Assembly: GCA_009908925.1 (NCBI GenBank)
Contig: JAAAOH010000348.1
Span: 1 to 13,384, forward strand
Reading direction: 5' to 3'
Source of the DNA: Spirochaetota bacterium
GTDB lineage: Bacteria; Spirochaetota; Spirochaetia; DSM-27196; PWMO01
DNA: 13,384 nt
A program made the position numbers and the translations under genes. Shown one piece after another: positions 1 to 6,919 of the stretch (the first letter of the stretch is position 1; every line of letters begins with the position of its first letter). The notes beneath the pieces were generated by a model. The model saw only the letters and a list, made by a program, of their open reading frames with translations. It did no database searches and was not told the DNA's origin.

Positions 1-667
1 CGCCAAGCATGGCGAAGGAGGCGGTTACACCGCCGGTGGTGGGGTCGGTCAGCACCACGATCAGGGGCTGACGAGCCTCGTCGAGGAGGGTCGCCGCCTG
101 CGAGGTCTTCGCCATCTGCATCAGGCTGAAGATGCCCTCGTGCATGCGTGCCCCACCGGAGGCCGCGAACAGTACCATCGGAAGCGAGCGCGCCGCGGCA
201 AGCCGCATCGCGCGGGCGATCTTCTCGCCCACGACCGATCCCATGCTTCCGCCGAGGAACTTGAAGTTCATGATCGCCATCATGACCTTGCGCCCGTCGA
301 TCCGCCCGATTCCCGTCTGCACGGCCTCTCGAGCGTTCGCCTTCTGCTGGGCGCTTTGCACCTTCTCCTCGTAGCCGGGAAACTCGATGGGATTCTCCGG
401 CACGAGCTCGGCATAGACCTCATCGAACACGCCGTCGTCGCACAGGATGCGGATGCGCTCGGTGGGCTCTATGCGAAAATGGTGACCACAGCCGGGACAC
501 ACATAGAGGTTTCGCACGAGTTCATCTTCTTCTATGTGGGAGCTGCAGGAGGGACAGGCGTGCTTCTTTTTGACGTACGATCTGTCGTCGAGCGCGAGGT
601 CATGTCGTTTTCTGATCGTCTTCGGTGGAATCACACGCTGAACGATCTCTCGGATGGTGATCGGCAT
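1..667 (-). CDS. accD: Acetyl-CoA carboxylase carboxyltransferase subunit beta (3'-truncated by window edge)
   Basis: This subunit works with AccA to transfer the carboxyl group from carboxybiotin to acetyl-CoA, giving malonyl-CoA for fatty acid synthesis in the cytoplasm. I translated 222 codons from the ATG at 667. The start MPITIREIVQRV is followed by a zinc-ribbon with two CxxC pairs, CPSC near residue 38 and CPGC near residue 57. Crotonase-fold motifs follow: FLGGSMGSVVGEK, SGGARMHEG and TDPTTGGVTASFAMLG. These are diagnostic for AccD, and the reading frame is still open at base 1, so the C-terminal part lies outside the window. The ATG shares one base with the accC stop (TGATG), which implies translational coupling at the end of accB-accC-accD. 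No accA is visible here. Confidence 0.96.
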   Translation of the reverse strand, partial: MPITIREIVQRVIPPKTIRKRHDLALDDRSYVKKKHACPSCSSHIEEDELVRNLYVCPGCGHHFRIEPTERIRILCDDGVFDEVYAELVPENPIEFPGYEEKVQSAQQKANAREAVQTGIGRIDGRKVMMAIMNFKFLGGSMGSVVGEKIARAMRLAAARSLPMVLFAASGGARMHEGIFSLMQMAKTSQAATLLDEARQPLIVVLTDPTTGGVTASFAMLG

Positions 668-1989
668 CAGGCTACCTCCTCCATGATGGAGGCGAGAAGC
701 CCCGTCCCGAAGTTACCGCCCTGAAAGGTCTTGTGCCCTATGATGCGCTTCTGTATGTCGAGATTCGTCGGCACACCTTCGAGGACGAACTCGGAGAGGG
801 CGCGCTCCATGCGGCGAACTCCCTCTTCTCGATTGTCGCCGTAACAGATGATCTTTGCAATGAGCGCGTCGTAATTCGGCGGGACGAAATACCCGTTGTA
901 GAGGAAACTGTCGACGCGTACGCCGTATCCGCCCGGCGGCAGGTAGTTCGTCACGCGTCCCGGCGCCCGCGCGTTTATGCGAACCTCTATGGCATAGCCA
1001 CGGAGGTTGATGTTGTCCTGGCTGAGTCCCAGATCCTCGCCCGCCGCCGCGCGGATCTGGTCACGTACGATATCCACGCCGGTGACGAGCTCCGATACCG
1101 GGTGCTCGACCTGGACCCGCGCGTTTACCTCCATGAAGAAGTACTCATCCCCCACGACGAGGAATTCGATGGTGCCCGCCCCTACGTAGCCAAGACTCTT
1201 GAACAGGCGTATGGCATCGTTCCCCATCGACGCACGCATCTCGGGCGTCACCACCGGAGAGGGGCTCTCCTCGACGAGTTTCTGGTGCTTCTCCTGCACC
1301 GAGCAGTCACGCTCTCCGAGATGAACGACGTTCCCGTGGCTGTCGGCGAGAATCTGCACCTCGACGTGCCGCGGGTCCTCGAGGTACTTCTCGAGATAGA
1401 CCGTACCGTCGGAGAAGGCGCTCTCCGCCTCGGAGGCAGCCATCTTGAGGGTCCGCTCGAACTCCCCGGCCTCCCGCACGATACGCATGCCCTTTCCACC
1501 ACCGCCCGCAGCGGCCTTGATGATGACGGGGAAGCCCATCTCTTCGGCCGACTCGAGCGCGGCTTTTGCATCCTCGACACTTCCGGTGCTTCCCGGGATG
1601 ACCGGCACACCATTCTCCCTGGCCGTCTTCTTTGCCTGGACTTTGTCGCCGAGGAGACTGATGGTCTCCGGCTTCGGGCCGATGAAGACGATACCGGCGT
1701 CGGTGACTTCCTGTGCGAACGCCGCATTCTCCGAGAGAAAGCCCACGCCGGGATGGATCGCATCGCACCTGGTGAGCACGGCGGCGGAAATGAGGCTCTG
1801 CTTGTTGAGGTAGCTCTCGCGCGCGGGAGCGGGCCCCACCCGGATGGCACTGTCCGCCATGCGAACCGCCAGCGAGTCCTCATCGGCTGAGGAATAGGCA
1901 ACCACCGAGCGGATACCCATTTCCCGGCAGGCCCGCACGATGCGGACCGCGATCTCGCCTCGATTGGCGATCAGGATGGAATTGATCAT
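667..1989 (-). CDS. accC: Biotin carboxylase subunit of acetyl-CoA carboxylase
   Basis: ATP-grasp enzyme that carboxylates the biotin carried by AccB, using ATP and bicarbonate. The protein has 440 residues; the E. coli enzyme has about 449. Seen in order: the N-terminal domain (ILIANRGEIAVRI), the glycine-rich ATP loop at about residues 161-169 (AGGGGKGMR), RDCSVQEKHQK, the catalytic FMEVNARVQVEHPVSE segment, and a C-terminal PPNYDALIAK segment. Two things are unusual. The near-universal HPGYGFLSEN motif reads HPGVGFLSEN (Val82). The loop after RINA is about 8 residues short, reading RINARAPGRVTNYLPPGG with the usual EDP...PSPG part missing. The start codon overlaps the accB stop in ATGA, so it needs no ribosome site of its own; the stop overlaps accD. 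Its place between accB and accD favours acetyl-CoA carboxylase over pyruvate or propionyl-CoA carboxylase. Confidence 0.95.
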   Translation of the reverse strand: MINSILIANRGEIAVRIVRACREMGIRSVVAYSSADEDSLAVRMADSAIRVGPAPARESYLNKQSLISAAVLTRCDAIHPGVGFLSENAAFAQEVTDAGIVFIGPKPETISLLGDKVQAKKTARENGVPVIPGSTGSVEDAKAALESAEEMGFPVIIKAAAGGGGKGMRIVREAGEFERTLKMAASEAESAFSDGTVYLEKYLEDPRHVEVQILADSHGNVVHLGERDCSVQEKHQKLVEESPSPVVTPEMRASMGNDAIRLFKSLGYVGAGTIEFLVVGDEYFFMEVNARVQVEHPVSELVTGVDIVRDQIRAAAGEDLGLSQDNINLRGYAIEVRINARAPGRVTNYLPPGGYGVRVDSFLYNGYFVPPNYDALIAKIICYGDNREEGVRRMERALSEFVLEGVPTNLDIQKRIIGHKTFQGGNFGTGLLASIMEEVA

Positions 1990-2468
1990 AGGCGTTTGAC
2001 TTCGAAAATGGGCGTCCCGTACTCCACCATTTCCCCGTTCTGGACGAGGATACGCACGATTTCGAGGTCGAACTCGGCCTCCAGCTCATTCATGACCTTC
2101 ATCGCCTCGAGGACACAGAGCGTATCACCGGTTGAGAGCCGGGTGCCCTCATCCACGAAGGGAGGAGCATCGGGTGCCGGCGAGCGATAGAAGGTCGCCA
2201 CGATGGGAGATGTGATGTACTCGATGTCTTCCGCGCCGGCCCCGCCGCCTTCCACCTCGGGACCCCCCGCATGGGACGGCTGTGCCGACGCCTGGGGCTG
2301 GACGGCGGCCGGCTGCGCCGGCTGCTGCTGCGGTGCCGCAGGCGCGGGCGCGGGATCCTGGCCGCCGCGTTTGAGTACCACGGAGCTGTCCTCGGTCTTG
2401 ATGCGAAGCTCGGTCAGGGAGCTGTCTTCGAATTTATCAACTAGCTCAAACAGATCCTTCAGTTCCAT
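1986..2468 (-). CDS. accB: Biotin carboxyl carrier protein of acetyl-CoA carboxylase
   Basis: Small acceptor protein whose biotin shuttles carboxyl groups between AccC and the AccA/AccD transferase. I chose the ATG at 2468 (MELKDLFELV, 160 residues) because a GGAGG lies 7 nt upstream and the family begins this way; an in-frame ATG at 2489 would add seven untypical residues and remove that ribosome site. Seen: an N-terminal helical segment (1-35), a low-complexity Ala/Pro/Gln linker (about 39-66), then the biotinyl domain from about residue 82 with EAMKVMNE. Lys124 is the predicted biotinylation site. The gene is the first of the acc operon, with a sigma70-type promoter about 40 nt upstream, and its stop overlaps accC by 4 nt. 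Confidence 0.96.
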   Translation of the reverse strand: MELKDLFELVDKFEDSSLTELRIKTEDSSVVLKRGGQDPAPAPAAPQQQPAQPAAVQPQASAQPSHAGGPEVEGGGAGAEDIEYITSPIVATFYRSPAPDAPPFVDEGTRLSTGDTLCVLEAMKVMNELEAEFDLEIVRILVQNGEMVEYGTPIFEVKRL

Positions 2469-2514
2469 AGCGAACCTCCGGTGAATCACCGTCCGGTACA
2501 GTTAAGTAGGATCG

Positions 2515-2544
2515 ACCATATCACGCTCGGTTTTGGGGTGTCAA
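2515..2544 (-). promoter_or_regulatory. Sigma70-type promoter of the accBCD operon
   Basis: On the minus strand a perfect TTGACA -35 box (2544-2539) is followed by an 18-nt spacer and TATGGT (2520-2515). The -10 is preceded by TGA, giving a TGn extended -10. Transcription should begin near 2508, leaving about a 40-nt leader before the accB ATG. I judged this by eye against the consensus; it is the best promoter-like match in this gap. Confidence 0.7.
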
Positions 2545-2551
2545 CGTGGAT

Positions 2552-2566
2552 TCGGTCGTTGACCGA
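2552..2566. promoter_or_regulatory. 15-bp palindrome between divergent lipid-synthesis promoters (candidate operator)
   Basis: TCGGTC-GTT-GACCGA is a perfect 6-bp inverted repeat with a 3-nt centre. It lies 7 bp from the acc -35 box and overlaps the proposed fabZ -35 box (TTGACC, 2559-2564). That is a natural position for a repressor or activator of both operons. It does not resemble the FapR consensus I know. The regulator is unknown. Confidence 0.4.
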
Positions 2567-2587
2567 GAGCATCGGATGTATTAGGCT
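2559..2587 (+). promoter_or_regulatory. Possible sigma70-type promoter of fabZ operon
   Basis: TTGACC (2559-2564, five of six consensus bases) is followed after 17 nt by TAGGCT (2582-2587), which matches only the first, second and last bases of the -10 consensus. Transcription would begin near 2594, about 34 nt before fabZ. The weak -10 fits an activator-dependent or modest promoter. No better plus-strand candidate was seen in the gap. Confidence 0.4.
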
Positions 2588-2627
2588 TGTGGCCCGATAC
2601 CGGCTCTCGAAGGCGAGGAACATGGAC

Positions 2628-3050
2628 ATGAGCGAAATCACAGAGTTGCTGCCCCACCGGCCGCCGTTTCTCTACGTCGACCGCATAGAATCCGCGGACG
2701 ACGAGCACATCGTCGGCTACAAGACCTTCTCCGCGGATGAGTACTTCTTCCGCGGCCACTTCCCGGAGTATCCGGTAGTCCCGGGTGTTATCCTCGTGGA
2801 AAGCATGGCTCAATGCGGCGGCGCGGGCGTCCGGGAGCTCGGAAAGCTCGGCGAGGCACTCTTCTTTCTGGCCACCGTCGAGAAGGCGAAGTTCCGCCGC
2901 CAGGTTCGCCCCGACGAAACCATTCGAATGGAAATCGAAAACCTGAAGGTGAGCACTCGCATGCTCAAGCAGCGCGGCACGGCATACGTCGGCGACGAGG
3001 TGGCTGCGGAGGCCGAGTGGCTGTGCCTTGTGGGAGCCGCGCCGGCGTAA
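2628..3050 (+). CDS. fabZ: 3-hydroxyacyl-[acyl-carrier-protein] dehydratase FabZ
   Basis: Cytoplasmic hot-dog-fold dehydratase of the type II fatty acid elongation cycle; it converts 3-hydroxyacyl-ACP to trans-2-enoyl-ACP. The protein is 140 residues from ATG 2628, the usual FabZ length. It opens with the typical LLPHRPPFLYVDRI and holds the catalytic segment HFPEYPVVPGVILVESMAQ, with His44 and Glu58 as the predicted active-site pair. There are two adjacent ATGs (2622 and 2628). The GAGGA at 2615-2619 sits 8 nt before 2628 but only 2 nt before 2622, so I prefer 2628. An ORF extension back to 2481 has no family similarity and crosses the promoter region. It diverges from accBCD and is followed after 32 nt by an acyl-CoA synthetase, probably in one transcript. 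Confidence 0.93.
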   Translation: MSEITELLPHRPPFLYVDRIESADDEHIVGYKTFSADEYFFRGHFPEYPVVPGVILVESMAQCGGAGVRELGKLGEALFFLATVEKAKFRRQVRPDETIRMEIENLKVSTRMLKQRGTAYVGDEVAAEAEWLCLVGAAPA

Positions 3051-3082
3051 TCGGGTTCAGCACGAGGAGGATTTGATACCCC

Positions 3083-4999
3083 ATGGCACGAAACCAGGAA
3101 ACCGTCCCCAAGAGAACCAGAGAGAGAGTGGACGCCTTCGGCGAGACCGCCGTGTATTACGCCAAGGACGAGAGCGGAGAGTTCCAGCCCACAACATATC
3201 GGGAGCTCTGGGACGCGGTTCAGCGTCTCGGGAGTGGCTTTCTCGAGCTCGGCGTCGAGCGCGGGGAGCACGTGGGTATCATCAGCGACAACCGCAGCGA
3301 GTGGCTGATGACCGATCTCGCCCTCCTCGCGATCGGCGCAGTCGACGTTCCCCGTGGCTCCGACGCCATGGCCGGAGAGATATCCTACATACTGAACCAC
3401 GCAGACTGTCGCACCACCATCGCCGAGAACGGCGCGCAGGTGAAGAAGATCGTAGAGCGCCGCGAGGAGATGCCGAAGCTCGAGCGCGTCATCATGTACG
3501 ACTACGAGGAGAGCGCGGCGTCCTCGCTCTCCGATGCGGGCGTCGAGGTGCTCGACTTCGCGGAGCTTCGGAAACGCGGTTCCAAAGCCTTCGAGGCCGA
3601 CCCCTCCCATTTCGAAACGGCCATGGCGGAGGGGAAGACCGACGACATCGCAACGATCATCTATACCTCCGGCACCACCGGAGAGCCGAAAGGCGCAATG
3701 CTCACCCACCGGGCATTCCTCTTCCAGATGGATCGGGTAAAGGACCGACTCTACCTCGACGAGAACGACATCTTCCTGAGCGTCCTGCCCATCTGGCACT
3801 CCTTCGAGCGGGCGGTGGAGTACATCGTCATCGAGTACGCCGCGGCTATCGCGTATTCCAAGCCCATCGGAAAGGTGATGCTCGACGACATGGCGAAGAT
3901 CCGCCCGACATGGATGACCTCCGTCCCACGGATATGGGAGGGCATACAGGGAGCGGTATACCGCAACGTGAAGAAGCAGAGCCCTGTCAAGCAGTCGCTC
4001 TTCTACTTCTTCGTCGGCGTCGGCCAGACGTTCGCACTGTTGCGGAACATGTTCCGGGGCCTTCTGCCGCAGTTCCAGCGCAGATCCATCTGGGTTGATA
4101 GGATCGTGAGCTTCGTGCCGCTCGTGCTGCTCTTTCCGTTGAAGCTGCTCGGGGACGTGCTCGTTTTCAAATCGCTCAAGGAAAAGCTCGGTGGACGGTT
4201 CGTCGCGGGTGTCTGCGGCGGCGGCGCGCTGCCGCCCCACGTGGACAACTTCTTTCAGGCGGCGGGCATCAAACTCCTCGAGGGCTACGGTCTCACCGAG
4301 ACCGCGCCGGTACTCGCGGTTCGAAAGCAGCACACGCCCATTCCCGGCACCGTCGGCACGCTTCTCGACGACATCGAGTACAGGGTCGTCACCGAAGACG
4401 GACGGGAGGTCGGCCCGGGCCATCGCGGCACACTCTATGTGCGAAGCGACCAGGTGATGGAGGGATACTACAAGAAGCCCGAGGAAACCGCAAAGGTTCT
4501 CAGTGAGGACGGATGGTTGAACACGGGAGACGTCGCGATGTTCACCCACCGGGGCGCATGCAGGATCCTCGGCCGCACAAAGGATACAATCGTCCTGCGC
4601 GGCGGCGAGAACGTGGAGCCCACGCCCATCGAGGACAAGCTCGTGCAGTCGGAGTACATCGACCAGGCGATGGTCGTCGGCCAGGATCAGAAGTTCCTTG
4701 CCGCACTCATCGTTCCGAACGCCGAGAAGATGGACGAGTTCGCGCGGGAGAACAAGGTCGATTACATCGAGTCCGAGGAGCTCATCGAGCATCCGGAGTT
4801 CCAGGAGGTGATTCGCATGGAAATCGACTCACTTATCAACGCGAAGGCCGGCTTCAAGCTCTTCGAGCACGTCTATCGGTTCAAGCTCCTGTCAAAGCCC
4901 TTCGAGGTCGGTGACGAGATGACGAACACTATGAAAATCAAGCGCCCTGTGGTATATAAGAAATACCACCGGGAAATAGAGGACCTGTTCAAGACCTGA
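3083..4999 (+). CDS. AMP-forming long-chain acyl-CoA synthetase (FadD15/COG1022-like)
   Basis: Predicted to activate a fatty acid to acyl-AMP and then acyl-CoA (or another thiol acceptor). The protein has 638 residues. Adenylation motifs appear in order: the phosphate loop YTSGTTGEPKGAMLTH (about 194-209), GYGLTETAP (about 401-409), DGWLNTGD (about 476-483) and GRTKDTIVLRGGENV (about 499-513). MKIKR near the C terminus supplies the likely catalytic lysine. A hydrophobic insert (about 335-365, rich in V, L, F) is typical of the long-chain, membrane-associated branch. The ribosome site GAGGAGG (3064-3070) lies a rather long 12 nt before the ATG. It follows fabZ by 32 nt and its stop overlaps the next ATG by 1 nt. 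The exact substrate cannot be read from the sequence; the lipid context supports a fatty acid. Confidence 0.9.
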   Translation: MARNQETVPKRTRERVDAFGETAVYYAKDESGEFQPTTYRELWDAVQRLGSGFLELGVERGEHVGIISDNRSEWLMTDLALLAIGAVDVPRGSDAMAGEISYILNHADCRTTIAENGAQVKKIVERREEMPKLERVIMYDYEESAASSLSDAGVEVLDFAELRKRGSKAFEADPSHFETAMAEGKTDDIATIIYTSGTTGEPKGAMLTHRAFLFQMDRVKDRLYLDENDIFLSVLPIWHSFERAVEYIVIEYAAAIAYSKPIGKVMLDDMAKIRPTWMTSVPRIWEGIQGAVYRNVKKQSPVKQSLFYFFVGVGQTFALLRNMFRGLLPQFQRRSIWVDRIVSFVPLVLLFPLKLLGDVLVFKSLKEKLGGRFVAGVCGGGALPPHVDNFFQAAGIKLLEGYGLTETAPVLAVRKQHTPIPGTVGTLLDDIEYRVVTEDGREVGPGHRGTLYVRSDQVMEGYYKKPEETAKVLSEDGWLNTGDVAMFTHRGACRILGRTKDTIVLRGGENVEPTPIEDKLVQSEYIDQAMVVGQDQKFLAALIVPNAEKMDEFARENKVDYIESEELIEHPEFQEVIRMEIDSLINAKAGFKLFEHVYRFKLLSKPFEVGDEMTNTMKIKRPVVYKKYHREIEDLFKT

Positions 5000-5331
5000 T
5001 GAATGATTACACCCGGCGCCTGACGGGGCTTCTGCAGAGCCGCCCCGCGGTCGTGGTGCAGAACAGACTAATGTCTGCCGCAGACCGCGACATTGCGCTA
5101 TCCATGCTGTACATGAGCAACGCCGATCGGGGGCGCATCCTCGAGAAGGTGTCGCCGGCCAAACAACGCAGGATCGTCGAGGAGCTCGAGCTCCACGAGC
5201 ACCTGCAGATCACCTCCGCTCAGTATGAGGCTGCCATTACCAGCGTCATCGACGCCCTCGCTTCGGATTCGGTACAGTCGAAGGTGAGGAGCTACATCCG
5301 CCCGCGACGCGCGACACCCCGGCGAACGTAG
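4999..5331 (+). CDS. Small protein with FliG-like helical repeat character, function unknown
   Basis: A 110-residue basic, probably all-helical protein that starts at an ATG overlapping the stop of the acyl-CoA synthetase by one base (TGATG), so the two are probably translationally coupled. The segment AADRDIALSMLYMSNADRGRILEKV followed by KQRRIVEELELHEHLQIT and then SAQYEAAITSVIDAL resembles, in spacing and pattern, the helical repeats of the flagellar switch protein FliG (a short Leu-rich helix, then an Ile-containing 'RI.EELE' helix, then a helix after a Ser/Thr cap). It lacks the rest of FliG. There is no signal peptide or membrane segment, and the last 15 residues are Arg-rich. The FliG link is my pattern match, not a confirmed family; the gene itself is well supported by coupling and codon usage. 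Confidence 0.7.
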   Translation: MNDYTRRLTGLLQSRPAVVVQNRLMSAADRDIALSMLYMSNADRGRILEKVSPAKQRRIVEELELHEHLQITSAQYEAAITSVIDALASDSVQSKVRSYIRPRRATPRRT

Positions 5332-5419
5332 CGCACCTCCAGGGCGAGGCCGCGGCGGGGCGGGAGCGCTTCCGCGTCGGGGCCGCCTCCGCGCGGGGCC
5401 GCCGGGATGCTGCCGCGAC
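5332..5419. other. Convergent intergenic gap, very GC-rich, with a 10-bp direct repeat
   Basis: This 88-bp gap separates two convergent genes, so termination is expected here. It holds two copies of CGGGGCCGCC (5378-5387 and 5394-5403) with a 16-bp period, plus several short complementary GC tracts that could form structure. I see no hairpin with a T-tract on either strand. Termination may therefore be Rho-dependent, or rely on structure alone. Confidence 0.5.
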
Positions 5420-6862
5420 CTACCCCTCCGCCTGACGGATGAATGCGTCGCGATACCCCATAGCCCGGACGAAATACAGCACGCTTCCCCGCTCGTCTTC
5501 ATTCAGCGGGCCCACGAGAACCCGGTACAGTGTCCGCTCATCGCCGCCGTCGGCGAGGACCTCGGTCGGGTACTGCGCCCGCAGTTGTTCCACGGCCTCT
5601 CGTGCGCTTCCGGCGGTGGAGTAGGCGCCGACCTGGAGATAAAAGCGGCTGCGGTCGAGGCTGCGCACGAGCGGTAACTCCTCCGCCGGCTCGGCCTCAG
5701 GCTCCTCGGCGACGGCAGCCTCCGCAGGCGGCGCCTCGGCCGGCTTCTCCGGAGGACGGGCCTCCGCGGGCTCGAGAGTGACAACGGCGTCCTCGGGAAC
5801 TGCGGCGCGCCTCTCATCCTCAGGCCGTATGGCCGGCGGCAGGGACTCCTCCGCGGGTTCTCCGGTCGTTTCCTCGGCCACCGTGGACGGTTCCCCGGCG
5901 CCGGGGAGATCCGCGCTCACGTCCTCGAGCGGCGGTGCGAGCCTGCCGAGATACTCCGCCGCAGGTCGCTCGCCGGCCACCTCCGCGGGCGGATCCGGAA
6001 CGCGGGCCACGCGATCGCCGAAATCGAGGTCCTCATCCACACGAGACGGCGTTGCGAGGAAGGTCGCGACCCCGTCTTCCCGTGGCGGCGGGAATCGGTC
6101 TCTGCCGGGGAAACGCTCGCGAACGACCCGTAACGCGTCCTCGACCTCGTTACGGTCGGAGGGCGGGCCGGCTGCGGGCACGGGCGCGGGAACCGGCTCC
6201 ACCGGTGCGGGAGGCTCGGCGCGGCCGATGTCCGGGGCCCGTCCGGGGTCGGCAAGGCGCGTCGCCGTAGTTTCGACGCCGCCGCCGACACCGCTGCGTG
6301 CTCGGGTGGCGGGCTCGGCGCGCCGCTCGACGGTTCCACCGGCGATGACGGACGGGCCCCTGGCAGGCTCGGGTTCGGGCTCAGGCTCGGGTTCCGGCTC
6401 GGGCGCTTCCTCGGCCTCCTCGCCGGCGCGGGCGAGCGGAGCCGGGTAGAGCTCCTCCTCGCCAAGGGTCGCGGCGGGATTAACGTCGGGATCCGGTGAG
6501 AGCGCCCGCTCGACGCCGGGGCGGACGACGCCCGCGGCAGCAGCAGTCGGACGGGCTTGCACCCGCGCGGACTCGTCGCGTTGCACACCGAGCTCGCGAG
6601 CCGCGTCACTGGAAAGGACGAGAAAGATGCCGGGTTGATCGACACGCTTGGCGACGATCACGTCAACCGTCTCACCCGTTTCGAGGTTCGTTACCTCAAT
6701 GACCTGATTCTGCGGAAAGCTGTTCGAAGCAGCGTAGAACCCCTCGTCGGGAAACTCTCCGAAGCCGCCGACCACCGCGTTGCCTTCCCAGGTGGACTGG
6801 GCATGCGCGAATAAAACGGCACCGAGCAGGAGAACAGGCACAATTCGGATATGTCGTTTCAT
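5420..6862 (-). CDS. Exported RlpA-like double-psi barrel protein with C-terminal SPOR domain
   Basis: Predicted periplasmic or envelope protein of 480 residues, probably acting at peptidoglycan. The ATG at 6862 has an AGGAG 8 nt upstream. A signal peptide (MKRHIRIVPVLLLGAVLFAHAQ) with likely cleavage after AHA is followed by an RlpA-like barrel at about 27-93, recognisable from VIEVTNLETGETVDVIVAKR and FLVLSSDAARELGV. Next is a long Pro/Glu/Ala/Arg linker (about 100-395) containing an EP dipeptide run, then a SPOR domain (about 400-480: SRFYLQVGAYSTAGSAREAV ... YRVLVGPL ... GYRDAFI), which binds denuded septal glycan. The barrel lacks the RlpA hallmarks: GxASWYG reads GNAVVGGFG, the AAH reads AAS, and NDRGPF reads AKRVDQPG. 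Lytic transglycosylase activity is therefore doubtful. There is no lipobox Cys. Confidence 0.8.
   Translation of the reverse strand: MKRHIRIVPVLLLGAVLFAHAQSTWEGNAVVGGFGEFPDEGFYAASNSFPQNQVIEVTNLETGETVDVIVAKRVDQPGIFLVLSSDAARELGVQRDESARVQARPTAAAAGVVRPGVERALSPDPDVNPAATLGEEELYPAPLARAGEEAEEAPEPEPEPEPEPEPARGPSVIAGGTVERRAEPATRARSGVGGGVETTATRLADPGRAPDIGRAEPPAPVEPVPAPVPAAGPPSDRNEVEDALRVVRERFPGRDRFPPPREDGVATFLATPSRVDEDLDFGDRVARVPDPPAEVAGERPAAEYLGRLAPPLEDVSADLPGAGEPSTVAEETTGEPAEESLPPAIRPEDERRAAVPEDAVVTLEPAEARPPEKPAEAPPAEAAVAEEPEAEPAEELPLVRSLDRSRFYLQVGAYSTAGSAREAVEQLRAQYPTEVLADGGDERTLYRVLVGPLNEDERGSVLYFVRAMGYRDAFIRQAEG
6366..6401 (-). repeat. Six degenerate hexamer repeats coding Glu-Pro run
   Basis: Six tandem copies of GGCTCG-like hexamers (plus-strand view: GGCTCG, GGTTCG, GGCTCA, GGCTCG, GGTTCC, GGCTCG) encode an alternating Glu-Pro run in the linker of the SPOR protein. 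Changes sit at codon wobble positions, so the dipeptide pattern is preserved. The run could expand or contract by slippage or recombination in 6-bp steps without breaking the frame. Confidence 0.8.
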
Positions 6863-6893
6863 AGCGAGGACTCCTCACTCAATCTTCGGTATA

Positions 6894-6919
6894 AACCGCG
6901 GCGTTCTGAAACCGCGGTT
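6894..6919 (-). terminator. GC-rich hairpin just after an exported-protein gene (possible attenuator/terminator)
   Basis: AACCGCGG (minus strand, from 6919) pairs perfectly with CCGCGGTT (ending 6894) around a 10-nt loop. The stem overlaps the TAA stop of the upstream gene and is followed on the minus strand only by TTTAT, so the U-tract is weak. It may attenuate transcription into the SPOR gene or protect the 3' end of the upstream message. The ribosome site of the SPOR gene lies about 20 nt further on and is not in the stem. Confidence 0.4.

Noticed and set aside
733..1890. Long plus-strand open frame of 385 codons opposite accC
   Set aside because: It is antisense to a clear accC with full family motifs; long shadow frames are expected in high-GC DNA and the product shows no recognisable domain.
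2810..4792. Minus-strand open frame of 660 codons opposite the acyl-CoA synthetase
   Set aside because: It is a shadow of the synthetase reading frame, rich in His/Asp/Glu/Leu as antisense frames of GC-rich genes are, and crosses into fabZ; no family motif and no credible ribosome site.
5332..5419. Intrinsic terminator between the two convergent genes
   Set aside because: GC-rich self-complementary tracts are present but I found no clear stem followed by a T-tract on either strand.
5778..6449. Plus-strand Ser/Gly-rich open frame opposite the SPOR protein linker
   Set aside because: Low-complexity shadow of the Pro/Glu/Ala linker, with no domain or ribosome site.
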